20,604 nt of DNA from Gnetum montanum (taxonomy: Eukaryota; Streptophyta; Gnetopsida; Gnetales; Gnetaceae). The stretch covers positions 1,365-21,968 of the forward strand of contig MNCI01034983.1 in NCBI GenBank assembly GCA_015680685.1. Reading direction: 5' to 3'. Positions within the stretch are counted from its first letter, which is position 1. Each line of letters starts with the position of its first letter. Made by a program: the position numbers and the translations under genes. The notes beneath the pieces were generated by a model. It was not told the origin of the DNA and made no database searches. It saw only the letters and a program-made list of their open reading frames with translations. Below are positions 9,640-19,480 of this stretch, one piece after another.

Positions 9640-10330
9640 TATTTGTTCAAGATGTATCCATCAACAATAGATAATTATTGTAGAAAAATGTGGGTTTATG
9701 CTGATGAAAATATTAATATTTTTTAAACTAAAACTAAAATTATTTTTGTTGTTTTAAAGCAATTTAGAATTTGAATTTAAAAAGAGAGAGAAAATGCTCT
9801 TAAATATTTGAGAATATATAAATGAGTTCTTGGGATTGGATGACAAAAGAATTGCTTATACACTTGAACAAATTGGAGTTTTTAGATTGCATGTTTAGAA
9901 CATTTTAAAAAAGATTTAGAAACATATTAAGTAATGCTAGTTTGGAATAAGAATTTTGGACATAGATTACCTCACCATAAGATATATGAAAAAAACTCCT
10001 AAAGATGTATGTAGAAATTATCCATGTGCCTATTCAATTTTTAGTGTTTGGTCATATATTTTATGCTTTAGCATTAAAAATCAACATAGAAATTAGATGC
10101 TAGCTCTAAAATACACTTCTTTGTAAGATATGAAGATGGTGTGAAGTGGCATAGATTATGGGTTTTACTACATGGAGAATCATTTCTAGTAGAAATGTAC
10201 AACTTTGAGTTTTTGGTGATGAAGATTCATAAATTAAAAGTGAAAAAGAAACAATTTAATGTAATTGGTGATTAGCTATTTGAGATAGAGACTCAATTAT
10301 CTTCCAATAAAAAATTAGTATGTAGTGAAG
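9640..10330 (+). pseudogene. Ty1/copia integrase relic
   Basis: Heavily decayed integrase (pol) fragment, readable only across frames with stops. IDNYCRKMWVYADENINIF at 9667-9723 matches the IDDYSRK-WVY strand of the copia integrase core. RTF-KRFRNILSNASLE-EFW near 9898-9952 matches the conserved core segment ending in LSNAGLEQEFWAEA. VFGH near 10048 and LDASSKIHFFVRYEDGVKWH (from 10093), then RLWVL, match the domain after the core (VFGC, then LDxxSKxxIFVGYxxGVKGYRLW). The order is correct for copia. No reverse transcriptase follows and no LTRs were found. Confidence 0.85.
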
Positions 10331-10759
10331 TACTAATTGAAGAACTATAATTTAAAAAGATTGCATTAAAATAAGAATGAAAAGAAAAAGTTGATTTTTT
10401 TTAACAAATGTCCATTAAGGCAAGCATTTATCTAAGAGAATATGATGATCATAAAAACCATGTAAAATTTAACCTTAACAAGAAAATAACGGTAGTAAGG
10501 TCCTAGTTAAAAACATTTAGTGATGTTGCTTTCTTCTTTCCGGTCAACGGTTAAAAAACATTAATAAAAAATGTAATGATGTATCCGAGAGTACCAAACA
10601 AAGTGCGTTAATAAATAAATAGATACCAAGGTTTTATTATAGTAAACGGAACCATGGACTACAATGGGAATCAAAAATCAACAACAGGGGATAAGGGTGC
10701 CTAATTTTTTCCGTTGACAATGTGAGGGTCAACCTTTTACACCATAAGTGTTTGAAACA
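10331..10759. other. Spacer after the copia relic
   Basis: AT-rich with no recognisable coding sequence. The copia RT and RNase H regions expected here are absent or too decayed to see. Confidence 0.5.
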
Positions 10760-11255
10760 TTGCCAAAACGCCACCGGCAATATTTGACTAGGAAACCGGC
10801 AATCCAGGAAGCACTAAGTCATAAAAATAGCCGAGTCTCGAAAGTAGAAGTTTTTCCTGAATCAGGAGGCACAGTGGAGTTTCAACAGAAAACCGTAAGA
10901 GATTGAAAGTAAAAAGTCTATTTGACGGGTTGGAGGTGTGAAGGTCAAAATAATTTCACTTTAAAGGCTAACCTAACAAGAAGGAGGAAAGCTTTCCTTT
11001 GTTTTCCAGTTCCGGAAACATTGGGATTAAAGAAATATCGGGTGGAGCCGTGGAGCCATGAGACTACTCCAACACAAAGCATGCAGCCCTTTAAAATTAT
11101 ATTAAAAAAAAATTAGAGCGCTTCAAATGTGCAGAATTGGGCAGTCACTTCTATCCTCTTTTTCCCCAAAAAGATGTCCGATGTAGCTCACATCGCTGTA
11201 TTTAGGCGAAGGATTCACAGAATATAGCCCATGGTATTGCCATTTACAGAAACTA
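10760..11255 (+). repeat. Direct duplication, copy A (about 490 bp)
   Basis: It aligns collinearly with 12309-12775. Shared anchors include GCCACCGGCAA/GCCACTTGCAA, GGAGTTTCAACAGAAA/GGAGTATCAGCAGAAA, GAAACATTGGGA, and near the end GCCCATGGTATTGCCAT/GCCCGTGGTATTGCCAT. No family is recognised. An open frame at 10922-11116 crosses it but is not conserved in copy B, so it is unlikely to code. Confidence 0.85.
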
Positions 11256-11440
11256 GTTACTGTACAAGGTAGGGTATTTAGTAGGGAAAATCTGAGCAAC
11301 TTTTCATGTTGCCAATTATGCAATAAAGCAAGCTGATTTAATTCGTTATTCAGATCTGGCTAGCTGTAAGAGGAGGAGGCGACCTGACTGGTGCTTATAG
11401 AATTCAGTAAAGGCTTTTCAGTTGTGGAATTGTTTGGGAA

Positions 11441-11497
11441 AATAAAAGCAAACAAATTAGGTTTTCTTCAGTGTGCAAAAAAAAAAAAAAAAAAAAA
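11441..11497 (+). other. AATAAA followed by A21: possible retroposed 3' end
   Basis: An AATAAA hexamer at 11441-11446 is followed 30 bases later by 21 adenines (11477-11497). This is the spacing of a poly(A) signal and tail copied from RNA. It could instead be a simple A-run near a chance hexamer. Confidence 0.4.
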
Positions 11498-12308
11498 CCC
11501 CAAAAATTGAGGGTCAAACAAATCTTATTCATGGGCCTTGTTCATTTCTGTATCCATGTTGCTCCATCAATGAAGTTGAGAAAGAAATTTAACCTTCTTA
11601 GGACTGAAAAATAAAGCTTCCATTGCATCAAGTTGTTAATTATTCAAATGCCTTTTCCTCCCTTTAGAAATTTTTGACAGTCGGTCTTGTCTTTTCAAGC
11701 TATATGGAAGAAAGTTTCCATCTGTACCAGCCATAATAATATATTTATACATTGTGTAGTTTTTTTGATATATAGATAGTTAAAAAAAAGCCTTGAATGC
11801 CAAAGGTGGTATTTGTAGTAAAATACCACTATTGAAAGCTATAAAATCCAATCATATACTGTACATTTGGTGAAGGGGTCCCAGATATTACACGTTAACA
11901 GTATAACAGGTAGCATTTACCTGCTATGCAAGTTGTGCTTTAAAGGCATCGGTATTACCTAAGCAATGCGATTCAGGGACTTAATATGTAGCTAGAATTG
12001 CAAGTTATTATCATAAAATGGACGAGTCAACTAGTTGAGTTTGTTACTTATGCCTCTGGCGTTGCTACATAAAAAGACAATTAACACGACTAAACAAATA
12101 GTGTAAATTAACGATAACACCTGGTTGCTTTAAATATAAACGTTTTATTTAAGAAAAAACATGATTGAATAAAAACATTAATGTGATCATGAGTGAAAAA
12201 TAGATAAGTGTGGGTAGTTTTAAGTTGACTATATGCATGCCCATGTCTGCATCTGTAGTTCCAAACTTCAGCTCTGTACACCACGACTGATGTCCGCCTT
12301 TGAAAAAC
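11498..12308. other. Spacer between the duplicated segments
   Basis: No gene or clear repeat. The minus frame at 12108-12314 has no recognisable motif. No primer-binding site or polypurine tract was seen that would make the flanking copies LTRs. Confidence 0.5.
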
Positions 12309-12775
12309 TACCAAAGTGCCACTTGCAAAATTTAAACATTGAAACCAGGCTACTGAAGTTTTTTATTAAGCCGGTGGAGTATCAGCAGAAACCATAGAGA
12401 TTGGGAGTCTTGCTGATGAGCTGGAGTTCTAGAGTTTAAAATTTTAAAAAGAAAAGTCCCTTTTAAAAGTGAACCTAAGAATAATACAAGCTGTCTTACT
12501 TTTCACATCCTGAAACATTGGGAGTTATTAAATGTTGGTAAAACCATGAGAGCATGAGACCAAGCTTGCAGCTATTAAAGCCAATATTGAATTTCAGATT
12601 ATGAGATTATTTTAGAGATCAGAGCATGGTTTATTTGGATCATTTGAATAGTCACACATTTATTTTTTTATTCCCACAAGGTATCTGATACAGTTCACAT
12701 GGCTGCATTTTAGGCCAAGTTCAAGGATGCACAGTTTTATAGCCCGTGGTATTGCCATGCACACAATTACATCAG
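12309..12775 (+). repeat. Direct duplication, copy B (about 470 bp)
   Basis: Second copy of 10760-11255 in the same orientation, with substitutions and small indels throughout. It lies about 470 bp beyond the MYB stop codon, so part of it could fall in the MYB 3' transcript: the minus strand has AATAAA-like sequence at about 12656-12675. Confidence 0.85.
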
Positions 12776-13248
12776 TGCAAACACACTTTGAATTGAAAAA
12801 GACTAAAAGAAGGAAAAGTAATTTAGAGAGAATGCAAGATCACAACAAGTGATGTCACAAGTCACACAGGAGGAAAACTGAGCTAAGCTTTCAGGTTCAC
12901 AAAAACAGGACATCCTCTGAGTTACCATAATTGTGCTCATGAAGAGGGGACCATCTTGACATCTGTCCCCAGAAGAACAGATACCCAGTCAAAGTTTCCT
13001 ATCTTGTAAAAGAAAATTGTATTGCTGCAGCACTTTACTGAGGATTTGAAATAATCAAAATAAGCAAGCTTCACTCATTGGCAAGTTGTGTGTGTGTGTG
13101 TGTTCAGTCAACATTCTTGACATAAAGCAGAGAAATTTGAGGAAGAAAGGGATAAAAAGAGGAACACAGGTAATAATAATATGTACAAGTATTTGCGTAT
13201 ATTTAAATTAAGGGAAAGGGGGAATGCATGAAAAACAGTGAAGGGTGT
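12776..13248. other. MYB 3' flank
   Basis: Holds the presumed 3' untranslated region of the minus-strand MYB gene. A (TG)8 microsatellite lies at 13087-13102. No obvious AATAAA on the minus strand is close to the stop codon. Confidence 0.5.
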
Positions 13249-14561
13249 TCAAAGTGGGAAAAAGCAGTCTTGATCGTTCCAAAGCAAGCTGCTGTTGCTG
13301 CTGTGGTTGTGGTGGGTGTCCCAGTCCCACCCACATTCAGTGTTCCAGTCACTTAACCATCCATTTCCCTTGTCATCTGAGGACCCACAACACATCTGAT
13401 TCAAATTTTCTGTTTCTGATTGGCTGCCTTCCTTGGCTCCTGCCGAAGATGATGCTGATGCTGATTCCTGATTCTGGAATTCATTCTGTATCACAATTTC
13501 AGGGTTGAGAGGGGCAGTTTCACATATCAGCGTTTGGTTGTCATCATCATTGCCAGTGGAAGAAGCAATGACACTGGCATTAGAAGCAGCACAGCATAAG
13601 TTTCTTCTATTATTATTGTTGTTGTTACTGGCATGGTGGAACAGCATAAATCTCTGGATCCATGAATACCTCAGCATCTCCACATTCCCACCCACTCTGT
13701 CAATGTGCTTCTGGATGCGGGTTCGCCAGTAATTTTTTATTTCGTTGTCTGTTCTTCCTGGGAGGTGCCGTGCAATCTTAGACCACCTGAAACAAGAACA
13801 TTCACCATCATTGTGATCATCAGAGTCTATCAATTTTTGCTGAGATTTCTATTCAAGAAACCGCAACCCTACATCAATCACAATCTACTACTCACTGATT
13901 GCCAAATCTGCAGTGCAGATCCAGAATAAGAAGCTGCTCCTCAGGAGTTATATTTCCTCTCTTCAAATCTGGTCTGAGATAGTTCAGCCACCTCAGCCTG
14001 CAACTCTTTCCTGTTCTTCTCAAACCTGCAACAGATAACCCACAACATAAATATCCTTCCATGGCACATATCTAGCATAGGTGAACAGATTTCTTGAATT
14101 GCGAATAAACAAGAATCTAGCTCTTCCTGAAGGCTCATGGCCAAGATCCCAAGACCCCATTTTATTTAAACAAGGCTAGGATAATGATGATGAAGAAGAA
14201 CAGATTTCTAATGTGCGAATGGGATCAGATTACACAGAACAAGAAATCACATCACAGAATGACATAAATCACTGCATCCATCCTATAAATCACAGGTTGG
14301 ATTTCAATGGTGGGTTACGCTGAGATATAAAGTTAGTTCTACAATCTATCAAAACGCTGCACACTTATATTTTTTGAATGTAAGACTACCTGCAGCTTTG
14401 GCAATGGCATTCCAACGACCTTCGCCACGGGAGGAGATGCATGTGATGAGTCTGAGATCCTCTTCAACAGTCCAAGGCCCTTTCCTTAACCCATCTTCAT
14501 CATCCTCAGTACGTGCACTTCTTCTCTTGCTGCAACTCATCATTCCTGCAACGTCCTCCAT
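13249..14561 (-). CDS. R2R3-MYB transcription factor (three exons)
   Basis: Exons in transcript order: 14561-14390, 14025-13896 and 13786-13249, giving 279 codons plus stop. Introns are phase 1 and phase 2 and exon 2 is 130 nt, the classic plant R2R3-MYB structure. R2 carries W30, W50 and W70; R3 carries I83, W102 and W121, all at family spacing. Signatures: [47 protein letters not shown], then [28 protein letters not shown] and RTRIQKHI suggest the subgroup 19/20 region of the family, tentatively. The bHLH-binding motif in R3 is absent. R3 has FGNQW where nearly all relatives have GNRW. The C-terminus has a run of six Asn, a Ser-rich acidic stretch and a Trp/Asp-rich tail (W244, W248, W254, W256, W270) ending [12 protein letters not shown], plausibly an activation domain. 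Start: first ATG after an in-frame TAA. It is a nuclear DNA-binding regulator; its targets cannot be read from sequence. Confidence 0.96.
13787..13895 (-). other. MYB intron 2 (109 nt, phase 2)
   Basis: Donor AATCA|GTGAGT and acceptor TTGTTTCAG|GTGG. It splits codon 101 as CA|G, giving Gln. It sits at the conserved R3 intron position of plant R2R3-MYB genes. Confidence 0.93.
14026..14389 (-). other. MYB intron 1 (364 nt, phase 1)
   Basis: Donor GCTGCAG|GTAGTC and acceptor CTGTTGCAG|GTTTG. It splits Gly58 at the conserved end-of-R2 position. It contains the 22-bp word shared with 5150-5171, in antisense orientation to the gene. Confidence 0.93.
14170..14191 (+). repeat. 22-bp word shared with the RbcX 3' flank (copy 2)
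   Basis: Identical to 5150-5171, inside MYB intron 1. Confidence 0.7.
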
Positions 14562-14644
14562 GATGATCGCTTAATTCTTCTTACTCCTCCTTACTTCACA
14601 GCACCTCTAAACTACCATTACTGCATTATTGGACTAATTCCCTC

Positions 14645-14654
14645 TTATTTATAG
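14645..14654 (-). promoter_or_regulatory. TATA box of the MYB gene
   Basis: On the minus strand this reads CTATAAATAA, close to the plant consensus, 84 bases before the ATG. Transcription would start near 14615-14625, giving a leader of about 55-65 nt. A CCAAT string on the plus strand lies just upstream at 14671-14675. Confidence 0.75.
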
Positions 14655-14900
14655 CCAAACCAGGCACGCACCAATGGCGGATTCATTCAACCCATGTGTG
14701 AATTCAACACATTCTGATCTGAAAAGAAACTACCCCAAAACGTTGACTGAGCAGCTCGCCGAATTGCACGGGCAGCATATTGATGCCGACCTGTAATATA
14801 ATTCATGCATGCATGCGTGTGTGTGCTGCGCTGCATTTTTTTTTCATTTGTACCTGTGTCATGCTGATCATGTCAAACTCAAACGCTTGAAATTTAATAA
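14655..14900 (-). promoter_or_regulatory. MYB upstream region with W-box-like and RY-like motifs
   Basis: TTGACT (W-box core, the kind bound by WRKY factors) lies on the plus strand at 14743-14748. CATGCATGCATGC, which contains overlapping RY (CATGCA) motifs, lies at 14804-14816 and runs into a short GT repeat ending near 14825. These short words are common by chance and their function is inference only. Confidence 0.3.
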
Positions 14901-16280
14901 ATTTCAGTCTCCTCCATGTGGCCAGATTGAATTAGGCAGAGGCAGGAACAGAGGCGTATCCAAATGGTAAATAACTGTAAGTACTGGATAATTGAGTGCT
15001 GGGTTCTTATAATATTGCCTGTGAAGCCTGGGATTTAGAGCCGGATAATGGGGAAGCTGGGGCCATTGATGCAGCTGATGAATATATTTAAGCTCTTGGG
15101 GATAACGCGGCTGCAGTATACAGCGTGTTTGACCTTAAAGCAGAACAAAAAACAAAACGAAAAGCAGCAGCAGAAGCAGCACAAATTCCAAAGATTCCTG
15201 CTACACGTTGCAGTATAGAAGTTTATCATGAATTGGCAACTCCCAGGTTTCTCAGGACTGGGCCATGGGATGCCACGCCAGTCAAAAAACAGCCAAGAAA
15301 AAAGCCAAACGGGCAGCTTTGCTTTGGAAAGTTCTACGTCTAGATTAGGTTAAGTGCGCCACAACAATACCAGTGTCTTTGTCACTTAAATATTATTAAT
15401 TCGGGCCACTGGCAAAGGTCAAAGCAGAGCCCTGTTGGCGTCCAACCCAGCAAATTAAAGCGTCAATTTCTGCGTGTGCTGATGTCAAAAGCCAAGACAT
15501 GCATATTCTTCTGCGTCTCCCACCATGAAACCCAAAACCTGCGCTTTGACTGATGAGCCTCAATATCAATATTTCAATTATATGTATGTGCTCATAGCTA
15601 GGCATCCTGTTTCTGCATCAAGGATTCTCGAAATACTCCACGTTTTATATTAATTTTTTTCGTTATTATTAGCCGTCATGCATAGTGGGGTTATCAGCAA
15701 GAATCAAAACATTTGTCGACTTATGCGATAATTTCTTGCACACGTTTTTGAAGCTGCTTCATTTTCTATGGCGTCATGAATACAGAATTGCCCGTTTTGT
15801 TGGTCTGTTCTTTCTGGACTATCTTTGTTACTTTGGTCTCCCAAGATTCTTGGTCAATTACCCGGGGGCCGTAATACCAAAGTTAAAATATTTGAGATGT
15901 TTACAGTATTACTCAGTCATCCTCACGCAAGCAATTTCGTTTCAGTTTCACCGGCCACCCCGTCAGTCAATTCAAGGGAGAAAACATGCATGTAATATTC
16001 TTGACTTTTTAGAATATGCACTAATGATCGATACATAACAACCAACGACTGAATAATAATGCCTTCAATGAATTAATTATGGTTCTGTTGGCTTGTAGAT
16101 AATGATAATAACATTGAAATTAGCAATATATATGATTTCCTCTTGGAAATACCTGGGATTTGCTCACTGTAAGTAAAAAAGGAGGAAGAAAAAAAGAACA
16201 GGTCGCCGTACACCCTTTTCCTGGATGACTTTTGCTGGGACCTCCTGGAATTATGCAAATGCAGAAATCATCCATACACA
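14901..16280. other. Intergenic region, no supported gene
   Basis: The longest open stretch, 15685-16038, begins with GTG and has no in-frame ATG until its last codons. Other open stretches near 15125-15343 and 15396-15605 lack recognisable motifs. GC content seems somewhat higher at 14900-15550 than further right. I see no transposon signature. Confidence 0.5.
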
Positions 16281-16283
16281 TAC

Positions 16284-16301
16284 ATATATATATATATATA
16301 T
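16284..16301. repeat. (AT)9 microsatellite
   Basis: Nine uninterrupted AT units, flanked on the left by CATACACATAC. Confidence 0.97.
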
Positions 16302-17839
16302 GTGGTTGAATTTTAAACACAATGATTCTAAGGTCTTCTGCAAGGCGAAGAATTATATGAATAACTTAATTACTTGGAGAGATATATAGCCAACATGATA
16401 TTTTAAAAGAATTACAAATAAATGAGTTATAATTTCTTTATAAAACTGAAACTGAAATAGTTTTTTATTACAAACCCGTAGGATCTATTAGACAAAGGAA
16501 ATGAACATAGCATACATAGCAAGCACTTCATCAATAAAGTTACCTAGTTTCCTTGGTGCTACATCAAATAAGTCTTTATAGCACTTATAATATATCAAGT
16601 CTTGATTGTGCAATTTTTATTCTTGAGCAAAAAAAAAAAAAAAAAAAAAAGTTTATGTATATTAAATCATGTCATCCATGTCATGCTTGGGTGGTGGACA
16701 TTAGGTAACAAACAAGCCAAGGTAGCTATTAATGATGGAAATTGATTAATCTCAAGCATGTGTAACTCTTGTATTATATTGTAACTATGTGTTATTCTTA
16801 GTGGAAGCATTTTTCATAGTCATGACTAGTGCATTTTTTTGTTAGTTATGATGAGTTAAGAAAATAATGCTTTAGAAAAGGAATTAGGGAAGATAAGTTT
16901 AAGAAGACCTTAGATTATGGCTATCAAACCATGAAGTTACATATTTCCAAGTGTCATGAAGAAACATGTATCCTCAACTTCTCCACTGATAAAATAACAA
17001 GGATGCTTAAGTACCTTCAACCTAACACGAGAAAATATTATGGATATAAAAAAAAACATTGTATTCACTAAAACAAAAACTTTTATATTTTACCATGTTG
17101 AGATCTTTGGATATCACTATAAGTTTGATCTCCTCATATTTTAAGGCATGGCTAAGAACATTACATGGATATATATAATCAAAGCCAAAAGGATGAGCAT
17201 ACTTATTATTAGATGTTGTTCCAACATGATGAATTTGACGCTTGAGGTCATGGAGAAGGAACATAATTATATCACTTGTGATTGAAAATAGTTTTTGAAA
17301 CTAAAATTTTATTTTGTCTATATAGGCCAAAAGGATGTATCACATGAATTAAAAAAGGATCGTCACCTAGAGGTTCAATGCTTATCCAACCATTGCAAAG
17401 TCCTAGGAGGGTTTCATAGATGACTGAACACATTATTGCATCTTTTAAATTCAACTTGGAGGTGGTATGCTCCCATTCCAAGGTGATCCCATTCTTACTT
17501 TACTAATTAGTGTTTTCATGAATATTGGAATGCCACATATCGATATCTTAGTCCATCATAGCTACAACCTCTAATGTTTTGTCAATAAAAGTGAAGTTCT
17601 TTTTCTTTTTGTACTTGTTCTTTAGTTTGCTATTTATTTAAAACTTCTTCTTGCACAAGTTTCCAAACTTATTCTGATTTTATTATTACACCGCCATTTT
17701 CAAAACCCAAGTTTTGTAGCCACAATCTTCCTTGATGGTACCACCCTTATTATTGAGATTTTTGAATGATCTCTTCTAAGATTTTATTATTATTTTTGTT
17801 ATTTAAATAGAAAATTAAGAATTGATACATTGCTTCAAG
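16302..17839. other. Intergenic region with an A22 run; possible LINE tail
   Basis: A run of 22 adenines occupies 16629-16650. The minus strand at 17000-17490 has two overlapping open stretches of 69-80 codons that I cannot assign. They lie where the tail of the minus-strand LINE at 17840-18675 would be expected, so they may belong to it. Confidence 0.45.
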
Positions 17840-18675
17840 TCTCGATGGCAACAAAAGCTTCTAATAAAACTATTGCATATGAGACTTGAGTTTTCACCCT
17901 GAGTTCATGCAATAAGAATTGTCTTTGAAATTTTTCAATTTTCTTTTGTAATTTCTAATCAAGGCATAGACCCTATACTACATATTCATAAAGCACTATA
18001 GATTATACAATTGTTTAAAAAAATTTCAAATTGTTCAAACCTAGATATTGTCATTACTCCATTTATTCTTTATTGTATATAAAGCATTCCTTCAATTTGT
18101 AACTCACTGGGATATACAATGCTTTTACTTATAATTTTGAAAGCATTCTACCTCAAAATATTTGTATTTTTTCATAATTTTAAACTTTTTATTATTTACT
18201 TGGAAATTGTAATCTTTCTTATTAGTTCATATTAGCACTTTTTGTTTTGTAAACATTCACAATCATTTTTGTATGTTCATAGGCTATATTTTAGTTCATT
18301 CAACATTGCTTTTAACCCTCATTTTGAATTTGCAATCAATGATACATCATTTGTAAAGATCCATGACTAATCCACTTTAATGACATAGTTTGTAGGTAAC
18401 TCTTTAATCCACTCTTATAGTTTATTAATAAAAATGTTGAACAATGTGGTAAAAGGAGACAATTTTGTTGTACTTCTATATTGGTGTAAAACTAGCAAAA
18501 TTATCTAGTTTTTTCATGTTTAATTCAAAAATTATTTCTCTATATAATTTTGGATAGCATTGAGTAAACTAAAATCAACTTTAAATTTGATAAGTCTAAC
18601 CCATAATTGTTCTCTTATAATAAAATCAAATTTTTTAGTAAAATCAACAAAACAAATAAATGTTTTACCTTATTT
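17840..18675 (-). pseudogene. LINE relic, minus strand: reverse transcriptase to post-RT region
   Basis: Decayed non-LTR reverse transcriptase read on the minus strand. In order: TFICFVDFTKKFD near 18620-18660 (RT motif with the first catalytic Asp), QLWVRLIKFKVDFSLLNAIQ, then LSPFTTLFNIFIN near 18421-18462 (GCPLSPTLFNIFIND in active relatives). Next is FTNDVSLIANS near 18321-18357, where the active-site F-A-D-D is degraded to F-T-N-D. After the RT core comes KKIEKFQRQFLLHELRVKTQ near 17885-17945, then SYAIVLLEAFVAIET, a conserved block in this LINE type. Many stops and frameshifts; clearly dead. The VDF-KAFD style differs from the zf-RVT LINE at 1-1330, so this is a second family. No endonuclease domain is visible. 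Confidence 0.88.
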
Positions 18676-18699
18676 TCCCTTTGCTCACTCAATGTAATA

Positions 18700-19480
18700 T
18701 GTGAGAGTAACTGGATTGTATGGATGTGTTGTTTGGAGACTTGGGCTTAGTGCTAAACTTTAGAAAGATATTGAAAGAGTGCACAAAAATTTTCTTCTTG
18801 ATGAGTTAAAGGTGATGATGTAAACACCTTACTCAATGTTATTATGTAAATGTGATTTATTTATTACCTTTAGAAGTAGAAGCCTTGTGCCAATTCATTA
18901 CATACACTTATAGCTTGCATATCATAAGGCAAGATAAATTTTCTAAAGTAGTTCTTGAGGATTCACGAGACTGTGGTTGGTATGTTTAGGGGATGCAATG
19001 ATTGAGAAAATAGAATCTCTTTAAAGAATGTGTAGCAAAATCCTAAGCATATTTGCTAACTAGTGAAGCAGAAAGTTTTAACATAGATATGGGCTAATGT
19101 GGAAGGCAAGAGGCAATTTTATTTACGCTGTATTAGATCTAATAAACTAGATATAGAAGCTCACTATCTCTTAGCTACTATTCTCATCAAGTATTAAAAT
19201 GCTATTAGCAAACTTTGCTTAAGTTCTTATTAGCATTGAAAGTGGAAGATGGATTCAGCTACCCTAAGAAGAGCACATTTGTAGGTTGTGTAGAGTTAAA
19301 GCCCTTGAAGATGAGTTACATGTGTTTCTTTTGTATGCTGTGACTACCCATTTGAGACAATGTTCTAATGTTACAACAAAAAGCCTACATAATTTGTTTT
19401 TGATACACCCATTGGTGCTTCGTCAATCTGTAGAGTCTATTTTTCTTTTTTATGAAAATGTAATATTTGTCCAATAGATC
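18700..19480 (+). pseudogene. LINE relic, plus strand: post-RT and C-terminal region
   Basis: Starts abruptly with GLYGCVVWRLGLSAKL near 18714 (LLYGCEVWG in relatives), then KDIERVHKNFLLDELKV and TPYSMLL. These are the counterparts of KKIEKFQRQFLLHELRV and SYAIVLL in the minus-strand relic beside it. Further on come ESGRWIQLP and the terminal Cys/His region HICRLCRVKALEDELHVFLL at about 19276-19338, then THLRQ and a degenerate tail to about 19477. Stops and frameshifts are present. Same LINE type as 17840-18675 but in the opposite orientation, meeting it near 18680-18705. Confidence 0.87.

Noticed and set aside
10922-11116. 64-codon open frame in copy A of the duplication
   Set aside because: The frame is not kept in copy B, where indels and stops interrupt it, so there is no sign of coding constraint.
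12108-12314. A second, degenerate MYB gene between the duplicated segments
   Set aside because: I looked for MYB repeat or C-terminal motifs on the minus strand at 11250-12308 to explain the duplication as a tandem gene copy, and found none.
10760-12775. The duplicated segments as LTRs of one small retrotransposon
   Set aside because: No TG...CA ends, primer-binding site, polypurine tract or target-site duplication could be found, and the copies are too diverged to judge their ends by eye.
15125-15343. Basic 72-codon frame upstream of the MYB gene
   Set aside because: It begins at GTG and is unrecognised; the Lys/Ala-rich part comes from simple AGCAGCAG-like sequence.
15685-16038. 117-codon open frame on the plus strand
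   Set aside because: It opens with GTG, has no in-frame ATG until its last codons, shows no known motif and has no supporting splice or promoter signals.
16629-16650. A22 run as the tail of a retroposed gene
   Set aside because: No AATAAA at suitable spacing and no recognisable transposon or gene sequence upstream; a simple A-run is enough.
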